From Herbaspirillum sp. ASV7 (lineage in GTDB: Bacteria; Pseudomonadota; Gammaproteobacteria; Burkholderiales; Burkholderiaceae_D): a DNA stretch of 45,219 nt. The notes below the pieces were generated by a model. That model worked only from the letters and a program-made list of their open reading frames with translations, searched no databases and had not been told where the DNA came from. A program made the translations under genes and the position numbers. Positions 7,936-17,449 of the stretch are shown piece after piece (the stretch's first letter is position 1; the number at the start of each line of letters is the position of its first letter). The stretch covers positions 1 through 45,219 of the forward strand of contig NZ_JAELUH010000041.1 of the NCBI RefSeq assembly GCF_016429215.1, in the 5' to 3' direction.

Positions 7936-9558
7936 TCAGGCGTCCAGCCAGACGTTCTCGGCAAACGCATAGCCCATCATCCCGCCCAGGGGAATCGGTG
8001 AGAGGCCCTTGAGCTTGCTGCTATAGCCATCCAGGCTAGCCAGGAACATCGGGATGCCGATACCGGCCTGCTCGTGGATCAGGGTCTGCATGTCGGCATA
8101 CATCTGCTTGCGCTTGCCGACATCGATCTCGGCACGGGCGCCGGTGAGCAACTGGTCGAACTTCTCGCTCTTGTAGCGCGACTCGTTCCAAGGCGCGGAC
8201 GACTGGAAGAATTGGGTCAGCAACACATCGGCACTGGGGCGCGGATTGACGTTGCCAAAGCCCACCGGGCTGTTGAGCCAGTGATTGGACCAGTAACCCT
8301 CGGCCGGCATGCGCTTGAGTTCCAGTTCGAGTCCGATGCGCTGGGCGCTCTGTTGCATCACTGTCGCGATATCCACCGAATACATGGCTGCCGTCGAGGC
8401 CACCACCGGTACACGCCCGGTGATGCCTGATTTCTGCAGGTGGAACTTGGCCTTGTCCAGATCCATCTGGCGCTGCGGCAGGCCGGCCAGGTAGAAGCGG
8501 TTGGTGGGATCGATCGGCTGGTCGTTGCCCAGCACGGCATGGCCCAGAGTGATGTTCTTCCTCATCACTTCGCGATCGAGCAGGTATTTCATGGCCATCA
8601 CGAAATCCGGATTGGCCCCGGGCCCCACGTCCTTGCGCAGGATCAGGTCGGTATAGGCACCGGACTGGGTTTCCAGGATGGCGTAGCCGGCACTGCCCTT
8701 GATGCGTTCGATGGAGCGCGGGTTGAGGTTGGCCACCAGGTCCAGGCTGCCGGCCAGCAGGGCATTCACGCGCGCGCTTTCATCGCCGATGCCCACCAGC
8801 TCGATCTCGTCCAGGTAGGGCTTGCCGGGCTTCCAGTAGTTGTCGTTGCGTACCATCACCGAACGGATGCCGGGCTTGAATTCCTTGAGCTTGTAAGGTC
8901 CGGTGCCGATGCCCGCATTGAAGTCGGTGGTGCCGGCCTTGACGATATGGAAGTGGAAGGTACCCACGATCACCGGCAGGTCGGCATTGGGCGAGGTAAG
9001 GGTGATGGTGACCTCGCCGGGGCCGCTTTCCTTGACGCTCTCGATCTGGTCGGCCAGCGGTTTGGCCTTGGATGCGGTGGCCGGGTCCTTGTGACGCAGG
9101 AGCGAAAAGACCACGTCGGCGGGCGTCAGCGGCTTGCCGTCATGGAAGCTGACCCCTTTGCGCAGCTTGAACACCCAGACCTTGGCATCCTTGGTGGCAA
9201 ATGACTCTGCCAGGGCCGGCTGCGGGGTGAGAGTGGCGTCCAGCGTGGTCAGACCGTTGTAGATCATGGTGCCACGGCAGTAGTCGGTCTTGTTGGATTG
9301 CTTGGCCGGATCGAGCGTGTCGCTGACCGATGCCGTATCGCTGGCCACGGTGATGCGTCCGCCACGGCGCGGGGTCTGTGCATGGGCAGTCATGGCCGTG
9401 GTCGCCAGCCCACCCGCCAGGGTCGCCTGCATGCCCCCGGCCATGAGGATCTTGAGGATGTCGCGGCGGGTCGCGCCGCGCTGCATACAGCTCATCAGGC
9501 GCTGGCTTTCGTCGGCGCCGATGAGGTGGTCCAGACTGCTCTTGTTCTTGTCGTCCAT
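7936..9558 (-). CDS. Peptide/nickel-type ABC substrate-binding protein (SBP_bac_5)
   Basis: 540 residues. The N-terminus has a twin-arginine motif (T-R-R-D-I-L-K-I-L-M) before a hydrophobic stretch and AHA-Q, so export by Tat is likely. The mature part follows the family-5 pattern: TLDPAKQSNKTD, FKLRKGVSFHDGKPLTPADVV, GTGPYKLKEF and a tail motif around the YADMQTLIHEQ segment. These proteins capture oligopeptides, opines, glutathione or metal chelates in the periplasm. No permease or ATPase gene is adjacent, so the partner transporter is elsewhere. It sits 39 bp after the HAD hydrolase on the same strand and probably shares its transcript. The ligand is not predictable. Confidence 0.92.
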   Translation of the reverse strand: MDDKNKSSLDHLIGADESQRLMSCMQRGATRRDILKILMAGGMQATLAGGLATTAMTAHAQTPRRGGRITVASDTASVSDTLDPAKQSNKTDYCRGTMIYNGLTTLDATLTPQPALAESFATKDAKVWVFKLRKGVSFHDGKPLTPADVVFSLLRHKDPATASKAKPLADQIESVKESGPGEVTITLTSPNADLPVIVGTFHFHIVKAGTTDFNAGIGTGPYKLKEFKPGIRSVMVRNDNYWKPGKPYLDEIELVGIGDESARVNALLAGSLDLVANLNPRSIERIKGSAGYAILETQSGAYTDLILRKDVGPGANPDFVMAMKYLLDREVMRKNITLGHAVLGNDQPIDPTNRFYLAGLPQRQMDLDKAKFHLQKSGITGRVPVVASTAAMYSVDIATVMQQSAQRIGLELELKRMPAEGYWSNHWLNSPVGFGNVNPRPSADVLLTQFFQSSAPWNESRYKSEKFDQLLTGARAEIDVGKRKQMYADMQTLIHEQAGIGIPMFLASLDGYSSKLKGLSPIPLGGMMGYAFAENVWLDA

Positions 9559-9597
9559 GATGCTGCTCCTGAGTGGGGTGGCGGGATGGCGGGATGC

Positions 9598-10296
9598 TTA
9601 GCGGCCGGCCTCGACGGCGTCGGCCAGCTGGGCCAGGGTATGGAAGTGGTAGTCGGGCACCGTGTGGGCCGAGGCGATGGTGCCGCCCGAGCTGGCCTTG
9701 CCGTGGCGCCGTTCTATCCAGCAGGTGGTGATGCCCAGTGCCTTGGAGACGCCGATGTCGTGGTACTGGCTCTGCGCCACATGCAGGTTGTCAGCCTGGC
9801 AGTAGCCCCACTGGCCTTCGAAGCGGCCACGGGCATAGGCGAAATACTGCGGATCGGGCTTTTCGCACAGCGCATCGTCACAGCTGAGGAGCATGTCGAA
9901 GGGCTCACCGAGGGTACGGGCGAAGTGCTGCAGGGCCCAGCTCTGGGCATTGGTCATGGTCACCAGCTTGAAGTGCTTGCGCAGGCGTTGCAGCGCCTCC
10001 ACCGAATCCGGGAAAGCCGGCCAGCGGGCCACCGAATCGCGCAGGCCGCGCGCCAGTTCATCGCTGTCAGGCAGGCCCAGGCCGGGGGCGATGACGTGCC
10101 AGCAGCGTTCCAGGTCATCCGGATACCAGCCGGTATTGCCGTCGCTGCGGGCAGCGCGATAGGCCGCCAGGAAATCCTCGTCGGAAAGCTTGCTATCGGG
10201 GACCGCCTGGCGCAGGTAGGCGAGCATGCCGCCTTCAAAGTCGATGAGAGTGCCGACGACGTCAAACGTGAGTACCTTGAAATCTTTTAGGGCCAT
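9598..10296 (-). CDS. HAD-superfamily hydrolase (haloacid dehalogenase type II-like)
   Basis: 232 residues. Motif I is F-D-V-V-G-T-L, where the first D is the nucleophile; the usual second D (DxD) is replaced by V, as in L-2-haloacid dehalogenases rather than phosphatases. Motif II is V-T-M-T-N, with a conserved Lys in E-K-P-D-P (motif III) and the D-I-G-V-S-K-A-L-G region as motif IV. A helical cap lies between motifs I and II. GGAG precedes the ATG. Likely substrates are 2-haloacids or a related small acid. It is cotranscribed with the orphan binding protein downstream, which hints at a shared substrate, but this is only context. Confidence 0.85.
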   Translation of the reverse strand: MALKDFKVLTFDVVGTLIDFEGGMLAYLRQAVPDSKLSDEDFLAAYRAARSDGNTGWYPDDLERCWHVIAPGLGLPDSDELARGLRDSVARWPAFPDSVEALQRLRKHFKLVTMTNAQSWALQHFARTLGEPFDMLLSCDDALCEKPDPQYFAYARGRFEGQWGYCQADNLHVAQSQYHDIGVSKALGITTCWIERRHGKASSGGTIASAHTVPDYHFHTLAQLADAVEAGR

Positions 10297-10507
10297 GTCT
10301 TGCTCCGGTGCTGGATGGAAAGGGAAAACGGCGAATCGGGAGAGGTGGGCGCAAGGCCGCAGGAGGACATGGCCCTGGCGTTGGCTATCAAGAATACGGC
10401 GGGAGGGGCAGGCGTTTCACCTGAACTGGGGAGGGCAAACCGCACAGAATTTTGTTCTGGACGGTTGTTTCAGCATGGCGATACTGGTGCAGGCGGCCTG
10501 GTGCGGG

Positions 10508-10843
10508 TCAGAAATCCTGATCCAGTTCCGGTGGGGGTGCCACGCGCAGATGCCGTGGCGTTTCCGGGTGGCTCACCAGCAAGGCGATGTCGGAGAGTTC
10601 CTGCAGGCTTTCCAGTACCGTCAGGAAGACGCCGATGGAGACCCCGGCATCGCCCAGTTCGAGCCGGCCGAGCGTACTGCGATGGATGCGCGTCCTCTGC
10701 TCCAGATCGGTCAGCGAGAGCTTGCGCGCGCGGCGCGCACGACGGATACGCGCGCCAAGACTGGCGAGCGTATCCAGGACCGCAGTAGAGGTGAAATCTG
10801 ATTTTTGACGCATATATGCATCATAAACCATTTTTTGATGCAT
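10508..10843 (-). CDS. XRE-family HTH regulator
   Basis: Up to 111 residues. Helix-turn-helix from about residue 29: LGARIRRARRARKLSLTDLEQRTRIHRSTLGRLELG, the classic XRE/HipB type. The C-terminus ends with a Pro-rich tail. The start is uncertain: ATGs at 10843 and 10813 both lie inside palindromes and neither has a clear ribosome site, so translation could be leaderless. Two near-palindromes spaced 30 bp apart cover the start region, which argues for autorepression. No HipA-like or toxin gene is beside it; it follows the monooxygenase gene on the same strand. Confidence 0.8.
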   Translation of the reverse strand: MHQKMVYDAYMRQKSDFTSTAVLDTLASLGARIRRARRARKLSLTDLEQRTRIHRSTLGRLELGDAGVSIGVFLTVLESLQELSDIALLVSHPETPRHLRVAPPPELDQDF

Positions 10844-10853
10844 ATATACATCA
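10806..10853. promoter_or_regulatory. Tandem operator-like palindromes over the XRE start
   Basis: TGACGCATATATGCATCA (10806-10823) and TGATGCATATATACATCA (10836-10853) are near-perfect 18-bp palindromes of one consensus, TGATGCATATATGCATCA. Their centres are 30 bp apart, close to three helical turns, so dimers would bind the same DNA face. Both overlap the 5' end of the XRE gene. Confidence 0.65.
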
Positions 10854-10881
10854 AAAAATAAAACCGATCCCCATTAGCCCA

Positions 10882-12249
10882 TCAAGCCACCTTGGGCTGC
10901 CACCTGCCATCCTGCCGGTATGGCTGGTGAGCCGGCCGCGCCAGTCCCAGGTTCTCGCGCAGGGTACGGCCCTCGTACTCGCTACGGAACAGGCCGCGCC
11001 GGCGCAGCTCCGGCAAGACCAGCGCGATGAAGTCGTCCAGCCCGGCCGGCAGGGTCGGCGGCATGATGTTGAAGCCGTCCGCGCCGCCCTGGGTGAACCA
11101 GGCTTCCAGTTCGTCGGCGATGCTTTCCGGCGTGCCATACAGGGACCAGTGGCCGCGTGCCGTGGCCACGCGCAGGTAGAGCTGGCGCAAGGTCAGCCCT
11201 TCGCGCCGCGCCATCGCCGTCACCAGGTGGAAGCGGCTCTTGGAACCGTTGGGTTCGCGCAGGTTCTCCGGCAAGGGGCCATCCAGCGGATAGCCGGACA
11301 GGTCGATGCCGCCCAGGTGACGCTGCAGCATCGACACGCCCACGCTGGGATGGATGAGCGATTGCAGCTCCTCATACTTTTCCTGCGCCTCGCTGTGGCT
11401 GCGGCCGACCACCGGGAACACACCGGGCATGATCTTCAGCTGGTCGGGATGGCGGCCATGGCGCGCCATGCGCGACTTCAGGCTGGTGTAGAAGGCCTGG
11501 GCGTCAGCCAGCGACTGCTGCGCCGTGAAGATCACCTCGGCCGTGCGCGCCGCCAACTCCTGGCCGGATTCGGAAGAACCGGCCTGCACGATCACCGGAT
11601 GGCCCTGCACCGGGCGGGCCACGTTCAAGGGGCCCTTGACCGAGAAGTGGATACCGCGATGGTCGATCTCATGCAGCTTGGCCGGGTCGAAGAGCAGGCC
11701 CTCTTCGCGGTCATAGAGGAAGGCATCGTCTTCCCAGCTATCCCACAGGCCCCGCACCACGTCGACGAATTCCTCGGCGCGCTGGTAGCGAGCAGCGTGC
11801 TCGGGATGCTTGTCGAGATTGAAGTTGCGGGCCTCATGCTCGGACCAGGAGGTCACCACGTTCCAGGCCGCGCGGCCATGGCTGAGGTGATCCAGCGAGG
11901 CGAACTTGCGCGCCACGTGATAGGGCTCGTTGTAGGTGGTCGAGACGGTCGCCACCAGGCCGATATGCTCGGTCACCTGGGACAGCGCCGAGAGCAGCGT
12001 CAACGGTTCGAAGGAAGCGGCGCGGGCAGTGCGGTGCAGGGTTTCCGGGTCGTGCGCGCGGATGGCGACGCCATCGGCCAGGAACAGCGCGTCGAACTTG
12101 GCCCGTTCGGCCGCCTGGGCGATCTGGCGGTAGTGGGCGATGTTCTGGCCGGCATCGGGCTGCGCGCCGGGATGGCGCCAGCCCGCCACATGATGGCCGG
12201 TGGCCATCACGAAGGCGCCCAGCTTCATCTGCTTGCGCGGCGCATTCAT
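10882..12249 (-). CDS. LLM-class flavin-dependent monooxygenase (NtaA/SnaA/DszA type)
   Basis: 455 residues from MNAPRKQMKLG at 12249, overlapping the TauD-like stop as ATGA. A bacterial-luciferase-like barrel: the N-terminal strand KLGAFVMATGHH, the block AERAKFDALFLADG, the NVVTSW segment, and the H-P-V-I-V-Q-A-G-S-S-E-S-G-Q phosphate-binding turn are hallmarks of the NtaA/SnaA/SoxA branch. These use reduced FMN and O2 to cleave C-S or C-N bonds; relatives act on dibenzothiophene sulfone, dimethyl sulfide and nitrilotriacetate. Its place as last gene of a sulfonate transporter/dioxygenase operon suggests desulfonation of an organosulfur compound. No flavin reductase is in the operon. Confidence 0.92.
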   Translation of the reverse strand: MNAPRKQMKLGAFVMATGHHVAGWRHPGAQPDAGQNIAHYRQIAQAAERAKFDALFLADGVAIRAHDPETLHRTARAASFEPLTLLSALSQVTEHIGLVATVSTTYNEPYHVARKFASLDHLSHGRAAWNVVTSWSEHEARNFNLDKHPEHAARYQRAEEFVDVVRGLWDSWEDDAFLYDREEGLLFDPAKLHEIDHRGIHFSVKGPLNVARPVQGHPVIVQAGSSESGQELAARTAEVIFTAQQSLADAQAFYTSLKSRMARHGRHPDQLKIMPGVFPVVGRSHSEAQEKYEELQSLIHPSVGVSMLQRHLGGIDLSGYPLDGPLPENLREPNGSKSRFHLVTAMARREGLTLRQLYLRVATARGHWSLYGTPESIADELEAWFTQGGADGFNIMPPTLPAGLDDFIALVLPELRRRGLFRSEYEGRTLRENLGLARPAHQPYRQDGRWQPKVA

Positions 12250-13196
12250 GGCGCCACCGTCACAGGCTGTGCGCTTGCCGGCTGCGGCACACGGATGGAG
12301 TTGACCGATTCGGCCGGCTTGCGCTGCACGCTGCGCGAGACGCTGGAGCGGCCATCCACCGATACCGGCACGTCGCCGGCCACCGTGATCCGGCGTACCA
12401 CGCGATGCTGGTCGCCATAGTCGTTGACGGCATAGTGCTGGGTGGCGCGGTTGTCCCAGATGGCCACGTCGCCCACCGACCAGCGCCAACGCACGGTGTT
12501 TTCCAGGCGGGTGATGTAGCTTTCCAGGAGCTTGAGCAGGTGTTCCGAATCCGGCGTGGGGTAACCCAGCAGCTTCTTGACGAAGTGCCCCAGCACCAGC
12601 GTGCGCTCGCCACTCTCGGGATGCACCCGCACCACCGGGTGCTCGGTCTCGTAGAGGGTGGAGGTAAAGACTTCGCGATAGCGTTTCAGGCCGGCCTCGG
12701 TGGTGTTGAAGCGGGCGGCATAATCGTAGTCGTTGGTATGCAGCGCCCACAGCTGGTCGGCCAGCTGGCGCAGCGCCGGCGGCAGGTCCTGGTAGGCCTG
12801 GGCGGTATTGGCCCAGACCGTGTCGCCGCCGGCGGCCGGGATCACCACCGCGCGCAGGATGGAGGCCTGCGGATAGGCCACATCGAAAGTCACGTCGGTA
12901 TGCCAGGAGTTGGCGCGCCCGCCGTGTTCGGAATCCAGTTCCAGCAGGTAGCCGGTGCCATCGCGCACCGGCACCGTGGGATGCGCCACCAGCTCGCCCC
13001 AGAGCTTGCCGAAGGCTTCCTGGCCGGCATCGTCGAGGTGGTGCTGGCCACGGAAGAACAACACCTTGTAGCGCAGCAGCGCCGCCTGCACGGCGGCAAA
13101 GGTGGCCGGCCCCAGCGCGGCCGAGAGGCGGATGTTGCGTACTTCCGCGCCGATGCGGCCGGCGACCGGGTGGATCTCAAGCAGGGTGTCAGACAT
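12246..13196 (-). CDS. TauD/AtsK-type 2-oxoglutarate-dependent dioxygenase
   Basis: 316 residues, about 30 longer than E. coli TauD because of a C-terminal extension rich in Ser, Pro and Val. The iron ligands are present in the classical order: H99 and D101 (W-H-T-D-V-T-F) and a distal His in N-R-A-T-Q-H-Y; the 2-oxoglutarate-binding Arg is in V-V-R-R. Such enzymes hydroxylate the carbon next to a sulfonate or sulfate ester, releasing sulfite or sulfate and an aldehyde. The ending AGDVPVSVDG resembles the alkylsulfatase AtsK more than taurine-specific TauD. Good ribosome site (AAGGAG, 8 nt). Fifth gene of the sulfonate operon. Confidence 0.93.
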   Translation of the reverse strand: MSDTLLEIHPVAGRIGAEVRNIRLSAALGPATFAAVQAALLRYKVLFFRGQHHLDDAGQEAFGKLWGELVAHPTVPVRDGTGYLLELDSEHGGRANSWHTDVTFDVAYPQASILRAVVIPAAGGDTVWANTAQAYQDLPPALRQLADQLWALHTNDYDYAARFNTTEAGLKRYREVFTSTLYETEHPVVRVHPESGERTLVLGHFVKKLLGYPTPDSEHLLKLLESYITRLENTVRWRWSVGDVAIWDNRATQHYAVNDYGDQHRVVRRITVAGDVPVSVDGRSSVSRSVQRKPAESVNSIRVPQPASAQPVTVAP

Positions 13197-13256
13197 GGCG
13201 GATCTCCTTGTTGGATGAAGCGATGGGGATTGCAGGGCGAATGAGAGGGGCCCGGC

Positions 13257-14099
<843 letters not shown>

Positions 14100-14114
14100 T
14101 GCTCCTTGAAAAAT

Positions 14115-14909
14115 TCAGAATTGCGCCACCGATCGGCCGCGCCAGGCCAGCAGGCGGCGCTCGATGCGCGCGGCCAGCCAGTTCAGGGCAAAGCCGACGA
14201 AGCCCACCACCAGCACGCCGAAGATCACCAGGTCCATCAGGAACAGTTCACGCCCGTCGATCATGGTGTTGCCGATGCCCTGGCCCGAGACCAGCAGGTA
14301 TTCCGCCCCCAGCGTGGCCAGCCAGGCATACACCAGGGCCAGGTGGATGCCGGCCAGGATGGACGGCGCGGCTGCCGGCAGCACCAGCTTGGTGAGCCAC
14401 TGGCGGCGGTTGAACTTGAGCACGCGGGCCGCCTCGATCAGTTCGCCCGGCACGCTGCGGATGCCCTCGAAGGTGTTCAATACCACCGGAAAGAACGCCG
14501 CCAGCGACAGGAAGGCCACCTTGGCCGCATCGCCCAGGCCGAACCACACCGACAGCAGCGGGATCCAGGCAAACAGCGAGATCTGCTTGATGGTGTGGAA
14601 GGTCGGCCCGATCATGCGCTCGAACAGCCGCGACAGGCCGAAGGCAATACCGAAGGCCAGCCCGGCCGTCACGCCAATGGCCAGGCCGATGAGGTCGCGC
14701 CGCAGGCTGGCCGCCAGGGCGCGCGCCAGGTCGCCGCTGAGCAACTGCTGCACGGCGGTGTCCCACACCTTACCCGGCGGCACCAGCAACGGCGAGGTGG
14801 ACCAGTGCAAGCGCGCCGCCAGCCACCACAGCAACACCAGCGCAACGGGCAGGACCCAGCCACGCAGGGCCGGCGGCACTGGGTGACGGTCACGTCGGGA
14901 TGTGCTCAT
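14115..14909 (-). CDS. ABC transporter permease, sulfonate family (SsuC-like)
   Basis: 264 residues, about six membrane helices, BPD_transp_1 type. The EAA loop is in L-I-E-A-A-R-V-L-K-F-N, and the cytoplasmic segment LPAAAPSILAGIHLALVYAW matches the SsuC family. The ribosome site GAGGAG sits 6 nt before the ATG. It is one of two different permeases in the operon, 9 bp after the other, so the membrane channel is probably a heterodimer rather than the usual SsuC homodimer. Confidence 0.93.
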   Translation of the reverse strand: MSTSRRDRHPVPPALRGWVLPVALVLLWWLAARLHWSTSPLLVPPGKVWDTAVQQLLSGDLARALAASLRRDLIGLAIGVTAGLAFGIAFGLSRLFERMIGPTFHTIKQISLFAWIPLLSVWFGLGDAAKVAFLSLAAFFPVVLNTFEGIRSVPGELIEAARVLKFNRRQWLTKLVLPAAAPSILAGIHLALVYAWLATLGAEYLLVSGQGIGNTMIDGRELFLMDLVIFGVLVVGFVGFALNWLAARIERRLLAWRGRSVAQF

Positions 14910-14918
14910 GGCGTCTCC

Positions 14919-15761
14919 TCAAAAACCGCTGCGGCGCCAGCCGAGCAGGATCACTTCGATACGCGCCAGCACCTGGTCGCCCAGGTAGCCCACCACGCCC
15001 ACTACCGCCACGGCGGCAATGACCACATCCAGCTGGAACAGCTGGCGGCCGAACACGATCATGTAGCCCAGCCCCTCGGAGGAAGCCAGCAGCTCCACCA
15101 CCACCAGCGCCAGCCAGGCATGCGTGAAGCCATAGCGCACGCCATTCCAGATCGGCGGCAGCGCCGCCGGGAAGATCACCCGCCACAGCAGCTGCCAGCG
15201 CGAAAAGCGCAGCACCCGCGCCACCTCGACATAGCGCGCCGGTACGTTCTCGATGCCCTTGTAGGTGTTGACCGCGATGGGCACCAGTGCCGCCTTGGCG
15301 ATGAGGATGATCTTGAGCGCCTCGTCGATGCCCACCAGCAGCATCAGCAAGGGCAGCCAGCCCAGCACCGGCACCTGGCTGAAGGCCTTGAAGAAGGGAT
15401 AGACATAGTCCTTGAACAGCGGCGACAGGCCCATGGCCACGCCCAGCAGCAAGCCACCGGCCACGCCCACGCCAAAGCCCAACAGCACGCGCAGGAGGCT
15501 GATGCCCAGGTTGTCGAGCAGCTCGCCCGATTGCGCCAGGTCGATGAAGGTGGTCAGCACCGCTTGCGGCGAGGGCAGCACCTGCGGCGCGACCCAGCCC
15601 AGTTGCGCGGCCACCGTCCAGAGCAGCAGCAAGCCCAGCGGGAAAGGCAGCGCCAGCCAGAACGTGGCGTGGCGACCGAAGAATGCCGTGTAGGCGTTGC
15701 CTGCGGGCGCCGCGCCGGACGTCGGGAGTGAGGCCGTCAATGCGGCCGGTGGCGTGCTCAT
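14919..15761 (-). CDS. ABC transporter permease, sulfonate family (second permease)
   Basis: 280 residues, six membrane helices after a hydrophilic 35-residue N-terminus. The EAA loop reads Y-V-E-V-A-R-V-L-R-F-S and is followed by I-F-P-A-A-L-P-P-I-W-N-G, as in SsuC/TauC. The ribosome site GGGAG lies just upstream of ATG and overlaps the end of the binding-protein gene. It pairs with the permease at 14115. Confidence 0.93.
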   Translation of the reverse strand: MSTPPAALTASLPTSGAAPAGNAYTAFFGRHATFWLALPFPLGLLLLWTVAAQLGWVAPQVLPSPQAVLTTFIDLAQSGELLDNLGISLLRVLLGFGVGVAGGLLLGVAMGLSPLFKDYVYPFFKAFSQVPVLGWLPLLMLLVGIDEALKIILIAKAALVPIAVNTYKGIENVPARYVEVARVLRFSRWQLLWRVIFPAALPPIWNGVRYGFTHAWLALVVVELLASSEGLGYMIVFGRQLFQLDVVIAAVAVVGVVGYLGDQVLARIEVILLGWRRSGF

Positions 15762-15764
15762 CGC

Positions 15765-16853
15765 TTACGCTCCCAGGATCTTGCCGTCGGGCTGGAACAC
15801 CGGCCAGAAGTTCTCCAGCTTCAAGTCCTTCAGGGCTGCCTTGAGGTAGCTCTGGTCGATCCACTGGTCCACGTCGAAGCGCGCGCGGCTGAGCTTGAAG
15901 CGATAGGCCTGCTCCACCGAATCCTTGTAGCGGGCGACGAGGAAGGGATCGAAGTTGGGGTTGATGCGCACCCGCAGCGGCTGGCCGTCGTAGTCTTCGC
16001 GCCAGTGCTCGTAGGGCGTGCCGGCCTTGGCCCAGAGATGCAGCACCTCGTCGCGATTGACCTCGTCGGACGCCCACTTGGCCGCCTTGACGAAGACCTT
16101 GACCACGCGCGCCGTGGTGTCCGGATAGTGCTGGGCGAACTGCTCGGTCACCAGCACATGCGACTGGGTGGTGAAGATGGGTGAGCCACCCTTGCTGGTG
16201 AAGACGATGCGGGCCGCGTTCTTGTCGCGCAGGCGCAGCAGGTTGATGTTGCCGAAGGCGGCGTCGATGTCGTTGGTGGAGAGCGCCGCCAGTGTGGTGG
16301 CCTGGTCCAGGTTGATGGAGCGCAAGTCGCGCTCCTGCAGGCCATTGGCTTCGAGTACGCGGTTGATGGGCAACTGCGCATTGGTACCCTTGAAGATGGC
16401 CACGCGCTTGCCGCGCAAGTCCCTGACCGACTGGATCGGCGAATCCGGTGGCACCGCCAGGTAGATGTTGGAGCGCACGCCGGTGGCCAGCACCAGCTTG
16501 GTCTTGAGACCGGCAGCACGCGCCACGATGGCCGGCAGGTCACCCTGGAAAGCGAAGTCCAGTTGCTGGTTGGTCAGTGCCTCGTTGACCGCAGGGCCGG
16601 CGCCCTTGAAGAAGAACCATTCGACCTTGATGCCATCGGCCTTGAATTCTTCCTCGACCCAGCCCTTGGCATTGGCCACCGCCGCCGAACTGCCCGAGAA
16701 CACCGGTGGATTGCCGATGCCCGGTTGCGCCACGCCGATGCGGATGACGTCGGGCCTGGCGGGTGCAGCGCGCAGTGGCAGCGCGGGCAGGGTGAGCAGG
16801 GCAGCGCTACCCAGCGCCAGGTGTTTGAGCAGGTCGCGGCGATCCGATTGCAT
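15765..16853 (-). CDS. Sulfonate/sulfate-ester ABC substrate-binding protein
   Basis: 362 residues from the ATG at 16853, which follows AAAGGA and begins a Tat-like signal (D-R-R-D-L-L-K-H-L-A-L-G-S, then a hydrophobic stretch to LRAAP). The mature protein begins DVIRIGVAQPGIGN and has the NMT1/SsuA patterns FFKGAGPAVNEALTNQQLDFA and LRGKRVAIFKGTNAQ. These proteins bind alkanesulfonates, sulfate esters or taurine in the periplasm. First gene of a six-gene operon that runs binding protein, permease, permease, ATPase, dioxygenase, flavin monooxygenase. Expression is expected during sulfate starvation through a CysB/Cbl/SsuR-type regulator, which is not in the window. Confidence 0.92.
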   Translation of the reverse strand: MQSDRRDLLKHLALGSAALLTLPALPLRAAPARPDVIRIGVAQPGIGNPPVFSGSSAAVANAKGWVEEEFKADGIKVEWFFFKGAGPAVNEALTNQQLDFAFQGDLPAIVARAAGLKTKLVLATGVRSNIYLAVPPDSPIQSVRDLRGKRVAIFKGTNAQLPINRVLEANGLQERDLRSINLDQATTLAALSTNDIDAAFGNINLLRLRDKNAARIVFTSKGGSPIFTTQSHVLVTEQFAQHYPDTTARVVKVFVKAAKWASDEVNRDEVLHLWAKAGTPYEHWREDYDGQPLRVRINPNFDPFLVARYKDSVEQAYRFKLSRARFDVDQWIDQSYLKAALKDLKLENFWPVFQPDGKILGA

Positions 16854-17197
16854 GGAGGTCCTTTCTGAACCGTGGCGTGGAGAGGTGTGTAACAGCAGGT
16901 GCCAGCCAGTATAGAAAGGGGAAATTGGCCTCGGAAAGGAATGAATTCGTATGTGCTTATGCGATGCCCGGCGGCTGGCATCGAAGCGCCGCCGGATAGG
17001 CGGGCAGCGTCGCTGGCGCAAAGAATTCCGACGATATTTGCAAGATCAATGCGCTCTCCTGCAGCACGCTCAGCATCACCGCAGGCGCTTCGTGCGAAAA
17101 TCCCATGACACGCAAGATGGTAGATACATTGTATCTACGCAACACTTGAGCCGCCGGATACATGTTTATACAATGTATCTACATCATGGAGATATGC
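16854..17197. promoter_or_regulatory. Intergenic region between the sulfonate operon and mazEF
   Basis: 344 bp without a gene. The left part holds a leftward promoter candidate for the sulfonate operon: TTCCGA (minus strand, 16931-16936), 17 bp, TATACT (16908-16913). Just upstream the minus strand reads CATACGAATTCATTCC, an AT-rich stretch of the kind bound by CysB/SsuR-type regulators; that last point is a guess. The right part holds the mazEF operators listed separately. Confidence 0.45.
17120..17182. promoter_or_regulatory. MazEF operator pair
   Basis: GTAGATACATTGTATCTAC (17120-17138) is a perfect inverted repeat of two 9-bp arms around one base. GTTTATACAATGTATCTAC (17164-17182) is the same element with two mismatches in one arm. 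Centres are 44 bp apart, near four helical turns. TATACA within the second copy may be the -10 box. Such paired sites upstream of mazE are where the antitoxin-toxin complex represses its own operon. Confidence 0.75.
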
Positions 17198-17449
17198 ATG
17201 GAACTTTCTATCCAGAAATGGGGCAACAGCGCGGCAGTGCGCCTGTCCACCGAATTTCTCAGCCTGCTCAATGTCAAGCTGGGTGACAAGCTCACGGTCG
17301 ATATCCGCCCCGAAGGCGCGCTACTGAAGCCAAAACGCCATACCTATGCGCTCGAAGACCTGGTCGCCCAATGCGACCTCAAGGCGCCAGAACCGGCGGA
17401 CATGGCCGCGTGGAGCAAGCTCAAGCCGGTAGGCCGCGAAACATGGTGA
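17198..17449 (+). CDS. mazE: MazE/ChpS-type antitoxin
   Basis: 83 residues. The N-terminus MELSIQKWGNSAAVRLS is the swapped-hairpin AbrB/MazE DNA-binding fold, and the acidic, disordered C-terminal half is where MazE wraps around MazF. GGAG lies 6 nt before the ATG at 17198; upstream ATGs at 17162 and 17186 lie within or beside the operator and are less likely. Its stop overlaps the toxin start by 7 nt. It neutralises the toxin and represses the operon through the palindromes directly upstream. Confidence 0.93.
   Translation: MELSIQKWGNSAAVRLSTEFLSLLNVKLGDKLTVDIRPEGALLKPKRHTYALEDLVAQCDLKAPEPADMAAWSKLKPVGRETW

Noticed and set aside
10882..12750. Longer version of the flavin monooxygenase starting at 12750
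   Set aside because: The extra N-terminus overlaps the TauD-like gene by 500 bp in another frame and has no homology. The ATG at 12249 in the ATGA overlap fits the family.
12246..13196. Suspected loss of a catalytic His in the TauD-like protein (V-R-R in place of M-H-R)
   Set aside because: The iron-ligand His is in T-Q-H-Y, which is intact. The residue before the conserved Arg is not a ligand.
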